The notes below the pieces were generated by a model, which had not been told where the DNA came from, did not search any database, and saw nothing but the letters and a program-made list of their open reading frames with translations. From NCBI RefSeq assembly GCF_042242105.1, contig NC_092017.1:20050432-20114431 (forward strand): 64,000 nt of DNA, read 5' to 3'. Position 1 is the first letter of the stretch, and each line of letters begins with the position of its first letter. This document shows positions 27,801 to 42,172 of this stretch, in pieces. Position numbers and translations under genes: made by a program. The stretch is from Pempheris klunzingeri (Eukaryota; Chordata; Actinopteri; Acropomatiformes; Pempheridae).

Positions 27801-28622
27801 TTTCAGAGCTACCCTGCTTGTTTATTAGTTAGTTCGGTCAAGTATTAGCAATAAGAATGTGTTTGGGTGTTATAGTGACCTACAGTCAAAACAGACCTGT
27901 GTGTGTGTGTTGTGTAGAAGTCCTAACCAAGAGCCGCTCTGCAGGTGTAAGAGACTGCAGAGTCAGGCTGCCAGCCGCAACCTCAGCTGTGAGACAGGAT
28001 AGTTTGTTTTGTCAATTTATTTAGTGAGAGAAAACACCCCTGGAAAAAACAGAGCATCACACAAAGCTTTTTGCTGAAAATAATGTACTGATTATGTAAA
28101 GGTCTTTAGACAAGGAGTCAGTGATAACCGCTTAGTTTGATATGTAAATGTATAAATTATTAAAAAAGTAAGTAATAATGTAATTTAAAAACTGAGAAAA
28201 CAAAAAAGGAAAGTAAAGGATCCTGTTTCTCACAGGTGTTGTATGTTGATATTGCAACTCTTGCCAGTCATACAAATGTGTGAAATTAATTTATTTCTCC
28301 TACATGCTTCTGCTCTGGCAGGCGAGAGTTGCCGTAGGATGTAACAGCATGTCCAGTGGTATCCCTATATAAGAACAAAAATGGAAAACAAAGATCGAAT
28401 GAATTAGTCGATCTAAGTATAACACAGCTGAATTCATGCCATCAGTGTGTGTGAGTGTGAAGAGTCAGTCAAACAGAGGTCAGAGGTCATGGTCAGGACC
28501 GCAAGCACAAATATTACATGCTGTTACCATAGCAACCAGAGACCTCTTTACCTGTCGGGTAGGACTTTAAAAAAAACAAGGAAAAAATAGTTACACAGAC
28601 GTGTGCTGAATCAATTAATCAA

Positions 28623-28667
<45 letters not shown>

Positions 28668-31600
28668 CAAATATACCATGTGTCTCTATCCTTGTGGGGA
28701 CTTTAACTATACTGTAACTAAAGAGTACTAATTGATCCCTGACTCTGACCATAACCATCAACAAACAAATGTATGGACTCTTTGTTTTATCATTAACAAC
28801 TTGGTGGTTTACAAAAGCGTTATTCTCCGAGCAAAATGGACACACTGTGAGTGCTCCCAGTTTTTGGTCCCTGCTAAGTAATTAGTACAAGAACACATAA
28901 ACACACACGCTCTCACAAACAGCACCTGGATAGAGCGGTAAGGTCAGACGCAGACGAGCAGCCGGTTCTGAGTTCTAGATAAGACGGTGGCCATTGATTT
29001 TGTGTCAGGCAGTAAACACAGAGGTGTTGTAGAGGTTATTATCACATCTTCTGACTCACCGCTGCACCTTGTAAAACACCATACTGCTGACTGTCTGTGT
29101 AATATAGGAATAATACCCAGTCAAAGCTGTTATGGAGTGGAGAATGGAGTACATGAGGTTACTGTATGTTTGAACCACAGCCAGGTATTGATGACAGGTA
29201 GGAGCCTTTTATATAACAGAATGTGTGCACTGTTCAAAGCACCTGGTCATAATAATAATTGAGAATAAAAACAATACAGATCTCTAACCTGTGCACATCA
29301 CAGTTTTAAGTATACAAATATCAAAGTTAGTGCAGTGCTTGAGTTAAACGTTTGTGAATCTCACCATAAAATGTGTTTCGTACAAACAATGTTGCACTGA
29401 ATCCCAGTCAAGCATCAAGAAGTAAGAGCTGCCGAATTAGATTATGATAAACTGATAAACCTGCAGGAACTAATGTTTTATATAGTGTTGGAAGGAAGTT
29501 GCAGTATCTTGTCTTGTTTTATTTTCCTCTTCACTCAGTGTATCAGTAGGTTTTGTATCACATTCAGCTGGTCAGTAGCAGCCCCGGTCAGTAATGTCGA
29601 CAGTATTGCAGCGCTGTATCTATGCTGCCTCGGGCTTTAGCGAGCACAAATTCTGCCTCTGATATGTGGATGGCAGCAGGGGATCTGCATGCAGTAAAGC
29701 CTCAGCTTTCAGGCTTATTTGCGGAGCTCAGAGATGAGATGGAGGAGGAGATAGTGAAGTTCAGTGAGATAAAAACATTAAAACGGCAACAGAGAGAGAG
29801 TAAAAGGCAGGCACTTTTATGCAATAAAGTAATATTTATATTTAGTTTTTTCATAGATGTTTCATTTAAGTGTTTTAGTATTGATGCCCCAGTGAGAACT
29901 GAGTCTCGAACAATGGTCCCGTTTACGCCATGTGTTGTACAGGAGAATATAACTTAAAAGAGTATTTTCAACAGTAAAGAGGATAAATGGTCAAAAAATG
30001 CATCCACTAGTGTGTTACAGGCCCAAATACTTGTATGCAAAACATGATAGTTTTGGACTCAATTAATTCAGTAAAATGTGATCATAGATTTTAGTGTGTT
30101 GGTTACAGGAAGATAAGAACAGATCCATACTACACTGTGAATTCTACAGTTTTCAGGAGCTGAAAAACAAACAAAAAAAATTAACAAACCTGCTCTTTTT
30201 ATGATGGCACCTTCTCTTCGCTAATCACCTGCATGTGTTTCATTTATCGCAATAATACCAGAGGTGCAGACCATCACAGGTCGGTATAATTAAGAGCTAA
30301 GACAAACATCATTGAATTAACAGAAGGAACATTTAATACGTACAATAAAACAGTTATGTTTTTTTTCTTACACCTTAAAGATGCTTTGGGAAATTCCCTC
30401 ATTTGCTTTCTTACAGAGAAATGGAGAAGGATCTCTACTCCTCGCATATCTCTTTATTACATCTGCATCCGTTTAATGCAGGCTCATATGATTTCTTGGA
30501 CAGGCACAGTTTCAGTTTGCAGCAGTTTGTAACAGAAAGTTGGATCCCCAGCCAAGAATTATTATGGCCCTCATAAAATGTCATTTTTATGCTTCAGTTT
30601 TTGTATGAACTAAACAAACTTTTTAATTTTCTTTAGATGTCCTTAGATTCTTTAGATGGAACTGTTTGCCAATGGCGAACTGTTTCGTTTCGTTTCGTTT
30701 CCAATCTTTATGCTAAGCTAAGCTAACTGGCTGCTGACTGCAGTGTCATAATTACCATCCAGATGTGACGCTTAGCAAGAAAGCAAGCAGGTGTATTTCC
30801 CAATATGTCAAACTATTCCTTTAACACAGATGATCTGATTGAGAGTGCCTGAAAACTAGCAATGTTCAGCCTCTGCCAGTCTAAGCAGGAATAATGTGAG
30901 TGCAGACTTTTCTGCCTTTTCCTCCTGAGAAAAAAAAAAAAGACCTACACATCAACAAATCCAGGATCACTGGGTCTTGTATGAACAAATGTTTGTGATA
31001 GTATCCACCTTAATACATGTATTAGTTTTAAATACCATCCAGTTAGAAATTAGTTTAAACAAACACATTTGGACTTAATGAAGACGTACTTGAGTTCATC
31101 TTTCAGGGCCGTTGGTGTTTGTCAGACAAATACAGGGTAAGGAGCCACTGAGCTACACAGGAAAGGTAAATAATGACAAAGAGAGTACAGCACCAGTGTA
31201 AGCACCACAGGACACAGAGGCCGGTTCCCCTTCCCTGACAAGTAACATCTGTCATTTGTTTGCACCTGCTAATTGGAGCTTTTTTCCTCTGCGATCTCCC
31301 ACACATGGTATCTATGCAGAGGCAGACAGAGTGGAAAACAGAAATGCCAGTCATCAATATTTTAATCCACAGACTTGGCATTAAAACCAGAAAAGTGTGT
31401 GTGTGTTCAGGTGCTTCACGGGAAACCTAAGCATGTACCTCTGCATGGACACATGAATAAATAAAGCAGGTTTGTGGTCTCAATGAGACAGGGTGTAGAA
31501 ACCGGAGCTTTATAAAGCTATGGGAGCCGATGGTCCAATGCTCAGATAAATAAGTAAACAGTGTAGATGTACTTAAGACGAACAGTGGTGGAGAGACATC

Positions 31601-34600
31601 ATGATGAAAGCTCTCAGGAAAGCTGTTTAATATTTTAAGTATCGGAATTTCCATCGATTACAAAGTAAGCCCCCTCTCAGGACCCCGAAAAATTGTTAAG
31701 TTGCTGCTTTGGAGTTTGAGATGTTGTTAAAACACAACAGAAACATCCACACATATTTATTTATTTTGCAGCTAACATCCATGTGGATGCCTTGTGATTG
31801 TATTTCACATGGTTGTCGATAAAGATAGAAAAACAAATACATTTATTCAATCTTTACTTTGTCTCTATTGGTATTGTTAAGCTCTCACTGTTGTTGATTC
31901 TGCACTGCGTCTCCCAGGAATCACCTGTCACTCAAACAGTGTGAGTGGGACTGTGACCTTCTCTTCCTCTTTTCACACAGTTTGCTTTCCTCATTCAGCC
32001 TTCAGTTGCAGTCCTGCCTTTTCTGTCAGTCCTAAACAAACCAGAAACATAAAATGAATCAATTCCTGTGCAGAAGCAAATATCATTTAGTGCGAATGGT
32101 AAAGCTTTCATGAACTAGCCACAGGAAGGATCACTGTTCAGTCAAAACAATAGCGCTTAATGAATGGCTTTAAATATGTAGTAACTATTCTTTTTCTAAC
32201 TCTCCTCATTTGCTCCTTCACATTCATTTCCCCCGATGCACCATGGGACATTTTCATCTCTCAGCTCTCCCAGGTGAGTGAAAACATACACTCCACCTCA
32301 CAATCAGAAAAAGCAAGATACGACAACCATCTCCATTTGTCTAAGGAACCTCGGTGTTCATAGTCATGCATCTTGTGTTGCATGGACCATTGTGCTCAAT
32401 AATTCATCTAGAGTCTGATCAAAGTTGACTTCAGAGCAAATGTAGCTTTAGATCACAGCTGGCGTTTGCTCCAAAAGAGTAAAAGCTTTGTTAGGAATGG
32501 CAATAACAACACAAAATGTTATTTAATCAGTACATTTTATGTAAGATGCACAGAATATGGTGCCATGCCACTAAATTCATTAGCAGTTTTCTGAATTTAC
32601 TTCCAGACTTCACACTTGATTTCTTCAAATATTCACAGACAGATAATACACAGATATGTCCTTTAAAAATGAAAATTCCTTGCAGATTCTTTGAACTCAG
32701 GCTAATTAGTCGTTGGTCGTTTGCTGGCTTGTGCACTTGTGTTTCTGCCTTGTTGCCGCTCAGTCTGTTAGTGAACAACATATGGAAAAACTGCTGTAAA
32801 TTTGTAATCCCATTTATGACTTAAACATGATCCACAGTATGAATTATTCAGGGATACGCACAGTCGATCTGTTGGCCTTGGGGCCGGACTGGGGTTGTCT
32901 TGGCTTTGATTTTTCCTGCTCTCGCATTCCTTCCTCTGGACACAGTGTTCATCCACACAAGTCGGCCGTGTGTTCTATTTCCATATCCATCCATAAGGAC
33001 AATCAAGAGAGCTGCTGAGCTATAGATAATAAACCATCCTCCTCAGGGGAACACAGTCATGCTTGCTCAAATTAATAATACAAGCTTTTTCTACAGTAAG
33101 TGCAGGGTTGTAATGCTTCAGTGAAGCACTGGGTCGCTGACAAGTTCATGTTTAGGTTTCCACTCAGACAGAAGACAGAAGGCGACGGGTGGTACAGAAA
33201 TGTGCCTCAGCTAATTCATCTGTACGCTTTTAAAAAGGCAGTCTTTTAGCCCACAGTCTCAAACTGAGGAAAATGGTCCACAAAACTGTGTGAAAGGAAG
33301 ATTGAACTCATTTCTGGGCAGCAGGGAAGGAAAATATCAAAGCAGATTGGTTAGACTTGACTGTGCCAGGCTGGAGTCAAGCCATCTGCATGCTGTAATG
33401 TCATATTCAAAATCTCTTTTTGACACGAGAGGAAGATAAATGGCTCTTCTTACACTGTATCAGCATTCAGTTTATTTAACCTTTATCTTACACTGTGGGC
33501 TGCCCCAATGAGTTTAGAAAAAAGACAGCAAAAGCAAAAATTGCTGACTTAAATGTTGTAATATAACAGTTTACCAAAGTAAAAAGTATGAATGTTATGA
33601 CTCGACTTACAAATCTCCCAGCAGCCACATCTGTTCATCTCTCTCTCTCCCTCTATATATGTGTATATACAGTACAGGCCAAAAGTTTGGACACACCTTC
33701 TCATTCAATGCGTTTTCTTTATTTTCATGACTATTTACATTGTAGATTCTCACTGAAGGCATCAAAACTATGAATGAACACATGTGGAATTATGTACTTA
33801 ACAACTTAACAACAACAAACTGTTGGAAAACCATTTCAGGTGACTACCTCTTGAACCTCATCAAGAGAATGCCAAGAGTGTGCAAAGCAATAATCAGAGC
33901 AAAGGGTGGCTACTTTGAAGAAACTAGAATATAAGACATGTTTTCAGTTATTTCACACTTTTTTGTTAAGTACATAATTCCACATGCAAAAAATTTCCAG
34001 CAAAAGCAGATCTGTGTATATTAGTGTATTATTTTTATTAGAATTTTCTCAGAAGAAAACCTAAAACTCAGCTACAACTGCAGAATCTGAGTGTTTAATT
34101 TATGGTCATAGTAAAGATTTCATAAGATTTCATTTATGCTGAATCAGAGTCCAGATCAGATCTATGAGGCTGTATGAAGAGGAGGCATCTGGGCTCCACA
34201 CAAGGCTCCTCGCTCTGCGTGGAGCCTGTTTACAGGAGCCCAGATGGGACATATCGAGCACCGACAGGTTTAGCTCTGTCCTGTCCTGCTGCTGCGTCCT
34301 GTCTGTTCAGTACTGATGACAGGTCTGGATGTAGAAACTGTAATGGACCCGTAACCAACTCAAAGCTGCACCTCTGAGCCAAAATTATGCTTAATCTTAT
34401 GTTAGCAGTGTGACATACATTGGATTTTTTTTTAGGGATTTTGATTCCCTGCACGGCAAAAGAGATATAGTAAGAGGTGTGCGTGTTGCCTCCCACTCAG
34501 CATTCTGGGACATTTAGACCAAATGCACTAGTTGTTCCCCTGTTAAGTGCTCTTGTCCTCTAAACTTTCTATCAGAGGACTCTGACCACTTACATAAAAG

Positions 34601-37600
34601 TTGCTGGTGTAACCTTTGTGTCTTCATTGGCTTCCTAGTGGAAGGGTAAGCACAATTACAACATGAAACTAATATTGTATTAACAGAGCTGCTACTGATT
34701 TCATTTCATCTTCATATCGGAGTTCTTGTCCTGTTTGTGTTGTCACCGATGTTGTATTTTTGTTCTAGGAGTTATCAGAGGAGCGCCATTCTCCACCGCT
34801 GCTCACAGTCAATGGGCCTGAGGAAAAGCTGTTTCGCAGCAAGAGCGCTGAAGTGGAGCTGACAGCAGAGAAGGAGAGGGTCAAAAAGATGTTGTCTGAA
34901 GGGTAATGACTGTTTTTTTTTACTTCAGCTGGAAATTTATAACTCATGTCAAGACAGTTTAATAGCTTTAATTACTTTAAGACAAGCCGTGATAAACCTT
35001 TCTGTATTTTACATGCATGAACAAGAAGTTTTACATTTCTTAGTTTAGTTATCAGCTTGTGTCTATTAGTCTTTATATATTTTTTATCAACATAATTAAC
35101 CTTTTTAGTTTGCATTAATGACTAATAACCTGCAATGATTAGAACATGTGGTCAGACTCTGAAAGGGTCAAATTCGGGTTAATTTACAGCACTATGAGGG
35201 ACTTTTCAAAGTTTATTTTATTGATCGTGTTGCTCATGCGTCCATACTGGTGGTATACAGTCATGCTTAAGACATCCTGTCCTCTCCAATAAAATGAACT
35301 CATCGATTTTCTTCTTTAACTTGACATATAACACATGAAACACATGTAGATCTGTAGATCACTGTACATGTTCAGTGGAACCCACAGACGGACATTTCCT
35401 TCACACGGAAGATTGTTTTTACACCTCAATATTGTTTTGTATAATGTTCTTCTTTTGTCTTAATGTAAAATTAGCATTTAATTAAGAATGTGGTAGAAAA
35501 AAACATGCATTTTTATCTTTATATTTTTATTATTATCCTGTGGTGGGTACTGATGTGGGTCCAGGGTCAAGTATTTACAAACAACAACAGCAGAAATACA
35601 AAGATATTAAAATATTAAAAAACAGATAAAAAAGGCATATTCTAGGTTGTTCTGTTATTTAACAACAAAAGCATATTTTATTCCATTTGACAGCCATAAT
35701 GCTATGATAAATATTTAATGAGTACATTTATTGTACCTAATATTTATATTTTATTAAACATATTTATTTAACAACATGGGGCAGAGAGACAACAACCAGA
35801 GAAACAAAAAGAGAGGGATGGCATGCAGAGAAATTTACTCTCAGAGGTTATTTTGTTTATGAAAGAATATTTAGCTTGTAGCAGCACATGCAGCAGAAGA
35901 GCAGTAACGGCAATCGTTAACAATAATACACAAAACACACTTACATAAAATGCACATTAAGATAAAAAACAGAGAGAGCAGCAGCTGTGTGTGTGTGTGT
36001 GTGTGTGTGTGGGAGTACTGGCATGGACATTTTATCCGTTAAAGTTTAGAAAGTTTACTACAGGGGTTGTGATCCTGTCTCCAACCTTGAGCTTGGCTAC
36101 ATGAGCAGATGTAACTGCCCAGAGCACTTAGTGGAGCTCTGTGAATGAAACTTACTCAAAACCATAGAACGTTTGTACTCTGTTAGAGGAGAGGAAACAG
36201 CAATTACAAGCCATTAAACTGCCGTTATTTAAAAATTTAAAATGTTTATAAAATGTTAATTTGAAACAAGATGATCTTTTTTTTTTTTTTTTCAGAATTG
36301 CTTCCTTTGTAGTTCATGAGAAAATGGCAAAAATGTTGATTCCAGATAGTTGCATAATAATTGTAAAAATCCTATAAATTTCAAAGAAGAAATTTAGAAA
36401 ATCTGGATTCACATTATTAATGACTCTGTTTTTCTGTGGCCCATGACCCAACTTCTCACAAAAATTTACTGAAAGCTGTTTGCAGGTTTTTTTTTTAGAA
36501 ATCCCTCCAGCAAACAGAGCTGAAAACACGACCTTCTTGGCACAGGGAACAGCTTTTGTAGCAACAGATTTACTCTACAAACAACACATACTGTTATCCA
36601 TCCAGAGGGCCGAGCAGGTTCCCACACTACAACTGAGAGGATCCTTTATGAAATGAATGCTGGTATTTTGAAAAATGTATAAATTTAAACTGGAAAGATT
36701 TGAGTCTCAGTAACATGGCTGCAGCACTTCCCCTCGACCCACGACGCTGTAGATTAATTCCTGGTGCCTGCACGGATCCTATTTTACACGTGACCTGAAT
36801 CCAAATTTAAAGCAGTTATACTTGATAGTTTTATGATCATTTCTGCTGTCCCCAAGTGGCCAAAAAAATCAGTTGTTGCAGTTTAAAATGGGTGCTGCGG
36901 CAGGTAATTTTCGCATTTCCACAAACAAAGAAGCTGACTTGTCATGTCAACTATTACGATGAAGGGAAAATGACAAAAATACAACTGAGAGAAGCCCAAG
37001 GAGCCGATGTCAAGGTCGAAGAAGGTAACCAATTTAATCACTGATAAGACAGCGTCAGTAACAAGATCAGCAGGAACTCCTCGTTATCACTCTTGGAGGC
37101 GAGCTCATCACTCTCCAAGCTCTCAGTGGCCTCACAGTATTTTTGGCATGGAGCACTACTCTGACTGTAAAATAAGCCATAATATCCTCTGTTGGACTGG
37201 AGGGGTTTCATGAAGTCTAAGAAAATGACCCTGATGATTTCACCAGGAGGCGCACGTTTAACAGAAAGCCTGCATTGCAAACTGGGCTCATGGCATTTGA
37301 ACATTTCCTAGACCTGAGGGGTCTAACAAAGGGAAGATGCATTTTCAAGTTGCATTTTGAGAAGTGTAGAATCCAGGATCATGAAACACTGCAGATCTAC
37401 CCTGATTGTGTGCTGTCAGGCTTAAATTTGACGGGTTAAATTAGTTTGTTAAAAAGCAGGCATGATGGGAAATAGCGAGGGTAGGATCGTAAACATGAAC
37501 TGTGGCAGCCAGCTCAGCCACTCAGGAACAGGAGTGGGTGCCACTGATCCAGGGTATTTGGAGCTTGACTCATACTGAGCACTAAGAATTGGGAAACACA

Positions 37601-40600
37601 AACAGTTTCCTTAGCAGCAGTGAATGAGTGCTCCCCTCAGACAAAACAGCTCACTCATGTAAGATTGTGTGCCTCCCTCCTCTGAGTAAGGACAGCTCAC
37701 TTTCAGTTCTTCGGAAATATAACAGCATTTATGATCTAGAAGAGCAGCAAAACATTTTAGCACAAAGCAAGAAGTTTAGTCTGCCTGCAAACCTCACTAC
37801 AGGTGGACATTTTCCTCGGTCTGCAGTGGTCCGTGTGTGTGTGTGTGTGTCTGAATTTAGCATCTCACAATTATCGTCATTATGGTGCCCATTATTGATC
37901 ACTCAACCTTCCATCTGAGACCAGTAAGCAGAAAAACACTCATCCATGGCTGCTTAAGAACCTTTTATGCCAAAGATTTTATTATATGATTGGCCGAAGC
38001 CTACGCAGGCTTTTTTCCTTTGTTGCCATGGTGAGTAGTTTTATGGTTGCCAAGCTCTTAGTTTGGTCGTCATGGCAAAGACTGCTTTCTAAACTCTGTC
38101 TTCTCATGTGAAACCTCTCTGCTTTAATAAATGTCTGCTATGAATCCTGACCTTTACCAGCACACAGGACCAGATCTGTCTTTGCCACGTGTTAATAAAG
38201 AATCACCTGTGTCGGGTTATAAGGTCATATGGAAACCTGTTGGGTTTCTATAGTACTTTATGACTGTTAAAGGCGCATACTGCTTTGTTGCAGTTTTTAA
38301 GCCAGATTGTTTATACTCAAAAACAACAGAGAAAACCTACTATATTGGCTAATGTGATATATTATGTGCAGATTGCGAAGGAAATCTTTGGAGAATGGAG
38401 ACAGCAGCAAAACAGTATGAGCACTGATGCCACCTCAATTCTGAAGGTTACTTTCTGTGATCAGTCTTTTAATCCTGCAAGGCGTGCCAAAATTAGTCTG
38501 TGCCCAAATGTGGTCATTCTACCGTAAATACGTGTGAGCAGTCTATTGGCTCTCTGAAGTCTAAACAAGGAACTATGACATTCAAGTTGCCGCACATCAC
38601 GTTGTATGAATCCCCAGGTCACCGTCAACAAGTTTCTCCAACAGGAGACAGTCATGCAATGTCAGGAGCACAGCACAGCTGTCACCTGCGACCTTGGTAA
38701 TCCTGACAATGAGCGTCAACTCTCTATCAGGAGTGCGCCCGCCAACCCAAACAGTCAGACAGCTAAACTGTGCTCCAAAGACTGAGAGAGGGCTTCCCTA
38801 ACTTTAAATTTCACAGCTGGCCTGATTTAAGACCCCTTGACCTGAACGAAACCCGAGGAGACTCCTGTTTGCGGAATCTAAAGAGAGAACATTTCCTCAC
38901 AATTTGTGTAGGATTGCATTGTAGTGCGCTTCTCACAGACAGACATCCATCCATTGTCTATGCCGCTTATCCTTAAGGGTCGTGGGGGGGCTGGAGCCAA
39001 TCGCAGCTGACATTCGGGCGAGAGGCAGAGTACACCCACTGTCTCACACTCACACCTACAGACATTTTAGAGTCACCAATTAACCTAACTTGCATATCTT
39101 TGAACTGTAGGAGGAAGCTGGAATATCTGGAAAAAACATGTAAACTTCACACAGAAAGACTCCAGGTTCAAACCACAAACCTGAAACCCAGCTGATTTGA
39201 ACCTGAAACCCTCTTGCAGTGATGAAACAGCGCTAACCACCACACCACTGTACCACTGTGCTGCCCTCTCATGGACATTAATGACAAAAAAAGAAAAGAG
39301 ATGAAGAAGAAATCATATTAATAAATCATATTAATGATAGAAAAAAGGAAAAGGGTAACAAAAAAGTCACATTTAAGGGTAATTTTCAAGTCAGTGGGTT
39401 AATTAAAAGAAACACATTTTTTATTACAGTGAGTCATCTGGTTCTATCTCACACTCCTCTGAAAATGTTTAAATGCATCAGTTTTATAGCTCCTTAAAAC
39501 CAAGAAAATGTCCATCAAATTCCTCCAAACAGCTGGTGCCACATCATATAAATGTTTCACTTCATTACCTCATTATCTTCTGCAGTTTCCTCAGCAGCAA
39601 TGTTTCTTTCTGACAACAACAGCGGATCAGCATTAAAGCTGCACTAATCAATATTAATCCTCTACTGTGTCACTGCTTTAGCGTCTTTCAGCTCAGTGTT
39701 TTGGTTTTCTCTCACTGCTAGCAAGAAAGCTCTGCTAAATGACCAAATGGAGATATGTTATCACTGCCATAGGTTAAGTCTCTGTGTCTTATGACTCTGC
39801 AGGTCCATGTGTGAGATAAACCTGGAGGCTGAACTCTTCACCCTGCAGGACAGTAACGCCAAGCTGGTGGCAGCACTGCAGGAAGCCAACAGCAGCGTGG
39901 AGCAGTGGAAGAAACAGCTTGCTGAATACCAGGAGGAGACAGATCGCCTCAGAGACCAGGTACAGGTGGTGATGTGCAGCGGGTGGATGAATGAACACCT
40001 CATAACACAATATCCCTGCAGCTAATAACAATGTAGTACAATTCATAATATTTGGCAAAGGCTCAGGCTGTTGATGATTCAGCTTAGTGGTCATTTCTGA
40101 GTTATTGAGCAAATATTTTACTTGTGACTGCTGATTCATTTTTTAGAGCTTATTTTTGCCTCATAACATAATTTGTTTGCAACTGATGCAGCAGCAGCTC
40201 AGGTCGCGGTAAGCCACGTAAACAACAACAAAAAACAAGCTTTTCCAGCACAAGACGACGATAATTTTCTTATTTCGGGCCACTTTAAAGTGTTTCATAA
40301 AACCACGGAGAGAGTGGCTTTTTGTACAAAGTCTGTTTAACCCGTTGTTAGATTAGTGTCACCAGTGAGAGCAGTGTGAAGCATCGGTGCTGTTGCTATG
40401 GTTACCTTTGTTTCCACCTTTTGTTTGCGTTTTTCCCACTCAGAAATGAGGGCGTCATTTGTTGTACAGATTGTTAAGTGTTCTCAGGAAAGTTTGGTGA
40501 AAAAAATCAATTCTCTGCCTCAAATAGTCACAGAGTGTCTGAATTACATGAGGTAACTCCTGTTTGAGAGCTGTGTCCAATTAGTCATTAAGCCTATAGT

Positions 40601-42140
40601 GCAGATTTTTTTGTCTCCCCTATTCTGGCAGTGACAGTAATTCCACAAACACTGTCAACATAAACCAATAAGGAAAAGCTATTTGTCCTTGTCATCGATC
40701 GCTTTCTTTTATTGACTATAATACTTCGTCTGAATGCCGAGTTTCTTTTTTATCTGGAGCATAGAAACTTTTCTTGGATCTTCTTCTTCTTTCATTGCTG
40801 TAGCAACTGTTGCTCAGAGGTAGAACAGTTCGTCCACAATTGACAGATCAGCGATTTGATTCCCAGCTCTTCCTTCTTGAATATACTGAACCCCAAATTG
40901 CTCCCGAATCTGTGTTTGGCAAGTGAATGGTTGGCATGAGCGGGTTTGGCACTGCCGGCATGGTAGCACGTATGAATGGTGTGTGAATGGGTGAGTGTGA
41001 CTGCAGTGTTACAGCACTTTGAGTGGCTGAAAAGACTTTAGAGGCGCCTACCTCATTACAGTTGCTCGCTCTGGTAAAAGCCAGTCATTGCTGGTTGATG
41101 CAAAGTGCATCACGACTGGTGTGCCAGCATGGGAATGTCACCACAGACACCACCTCTAAGAACTCTGGTTTACTGTGAAATACAGAGATTTACTTGGTGT
41201 GGAGGCATAATCAGGATTGTGTGAACTGATTTGCTGAGGACTTAATGTAACAGACATTCATTTATGTGTATATATATATATGTGTGTATAGAAGTCCTGC
41301 ACTCCAGTTTTAAAGAAGACAACTTAAATAAAACAGGATAGACCATCTCATTTAACCTGGACAGACTTCCTTGTTTATTTCATTGTGCTGAGTTGAGTGT
41401 TTTCACATCAGTACTACTTTATGTGACGCTCTGCTTCCTGTCAATTGCTTCACATCCAAAGGGAACAAATTTGGCCTTCAGCAAATCTCCCTGAAAGAAG
41501 TCCTACTATAAACTATTTTGTCACGTTGTCTTTTATTTAAGGCATCTACATCAGCTGCACAGCAGTTTGGATATTGTAACCTTAGTATATACATGTGTTA
41601 CTTGGGGAATTATAACGAAAAATACAGTAGATAGTAATAACTTTAACTTTACTTAAACATTAAATGTATTAATAAGCATTATCACTAAATAATGATTGCT
41701 AAGATCAGGATTACATTTCAGACTGGTATAGTTTAAAATGACACAAGCAGAAATGAAACATTATTATATTATGCCGTTTTTTTTTTTTTTTAAATTCATA
41801 CATCTACAGCTATCACCCACACAAATTTGGTTTCTTCCAAACTGCAGATGCATTTTTCATCCAGCCCCTCCTCCCCTTCTTGGGATATTTCTGTTGACAG
41901 GCTCCCGTGATAATCGCAGGGCCAGAACGCAGACATTTCATCTTTAATTTAGAGAGAGGAAATTGTGCCCTTGGTCAAGCTTAACAAGGCTTCTTCAGTG
42001 CGACAGAATTAAGTGCTGCCGCAACTGGCCTGCAATGATACTATTACCACCAGTGGCAGAAAAATGAGCCTTTATTTTTAGCCCACGCTGAGGTTTCATT
42101 TATCTCTACGAGTCCAGGTGAAGGTTACCCCCCACCAAAT

Positions 42141-42172
<32 letters not shown>

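Larger units (their letters stand above)
25456..34768 (+). other. homer3 intron 4 (9.3 kb)
   Basis: Donor GTAAAG at 25456; acceptor TTGTTCTAG ends at 34768. It separates the last EVH1 exon from the HOMER3-specific linker exon. It contains an L1-like remnant, a (CA)n run, a TTAA-flanked miniature element and a Tc1-like deletion derivative, listed separately. Reading through the donor adds 25 codons before a stop at 25522-25524. Confidence 0.85.
34903..39802 (+). other. homer3 intron 5
   Basis: Donor GTAATG at 34903; acceptor CTCTGCAG ends at 39802. It contains a (GT)n run at 35987-36011 and the dispersed repeat at 38944-39266. The rest is AT-rich and unrecognised. Confidence 0.8.

Noticed and set aside
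28625..28663. Possible CRISPR-like or satellite array
   Set aside because: Simple (CA)n microsatellite only; no spaced direct repeats exist anywhere in the window.
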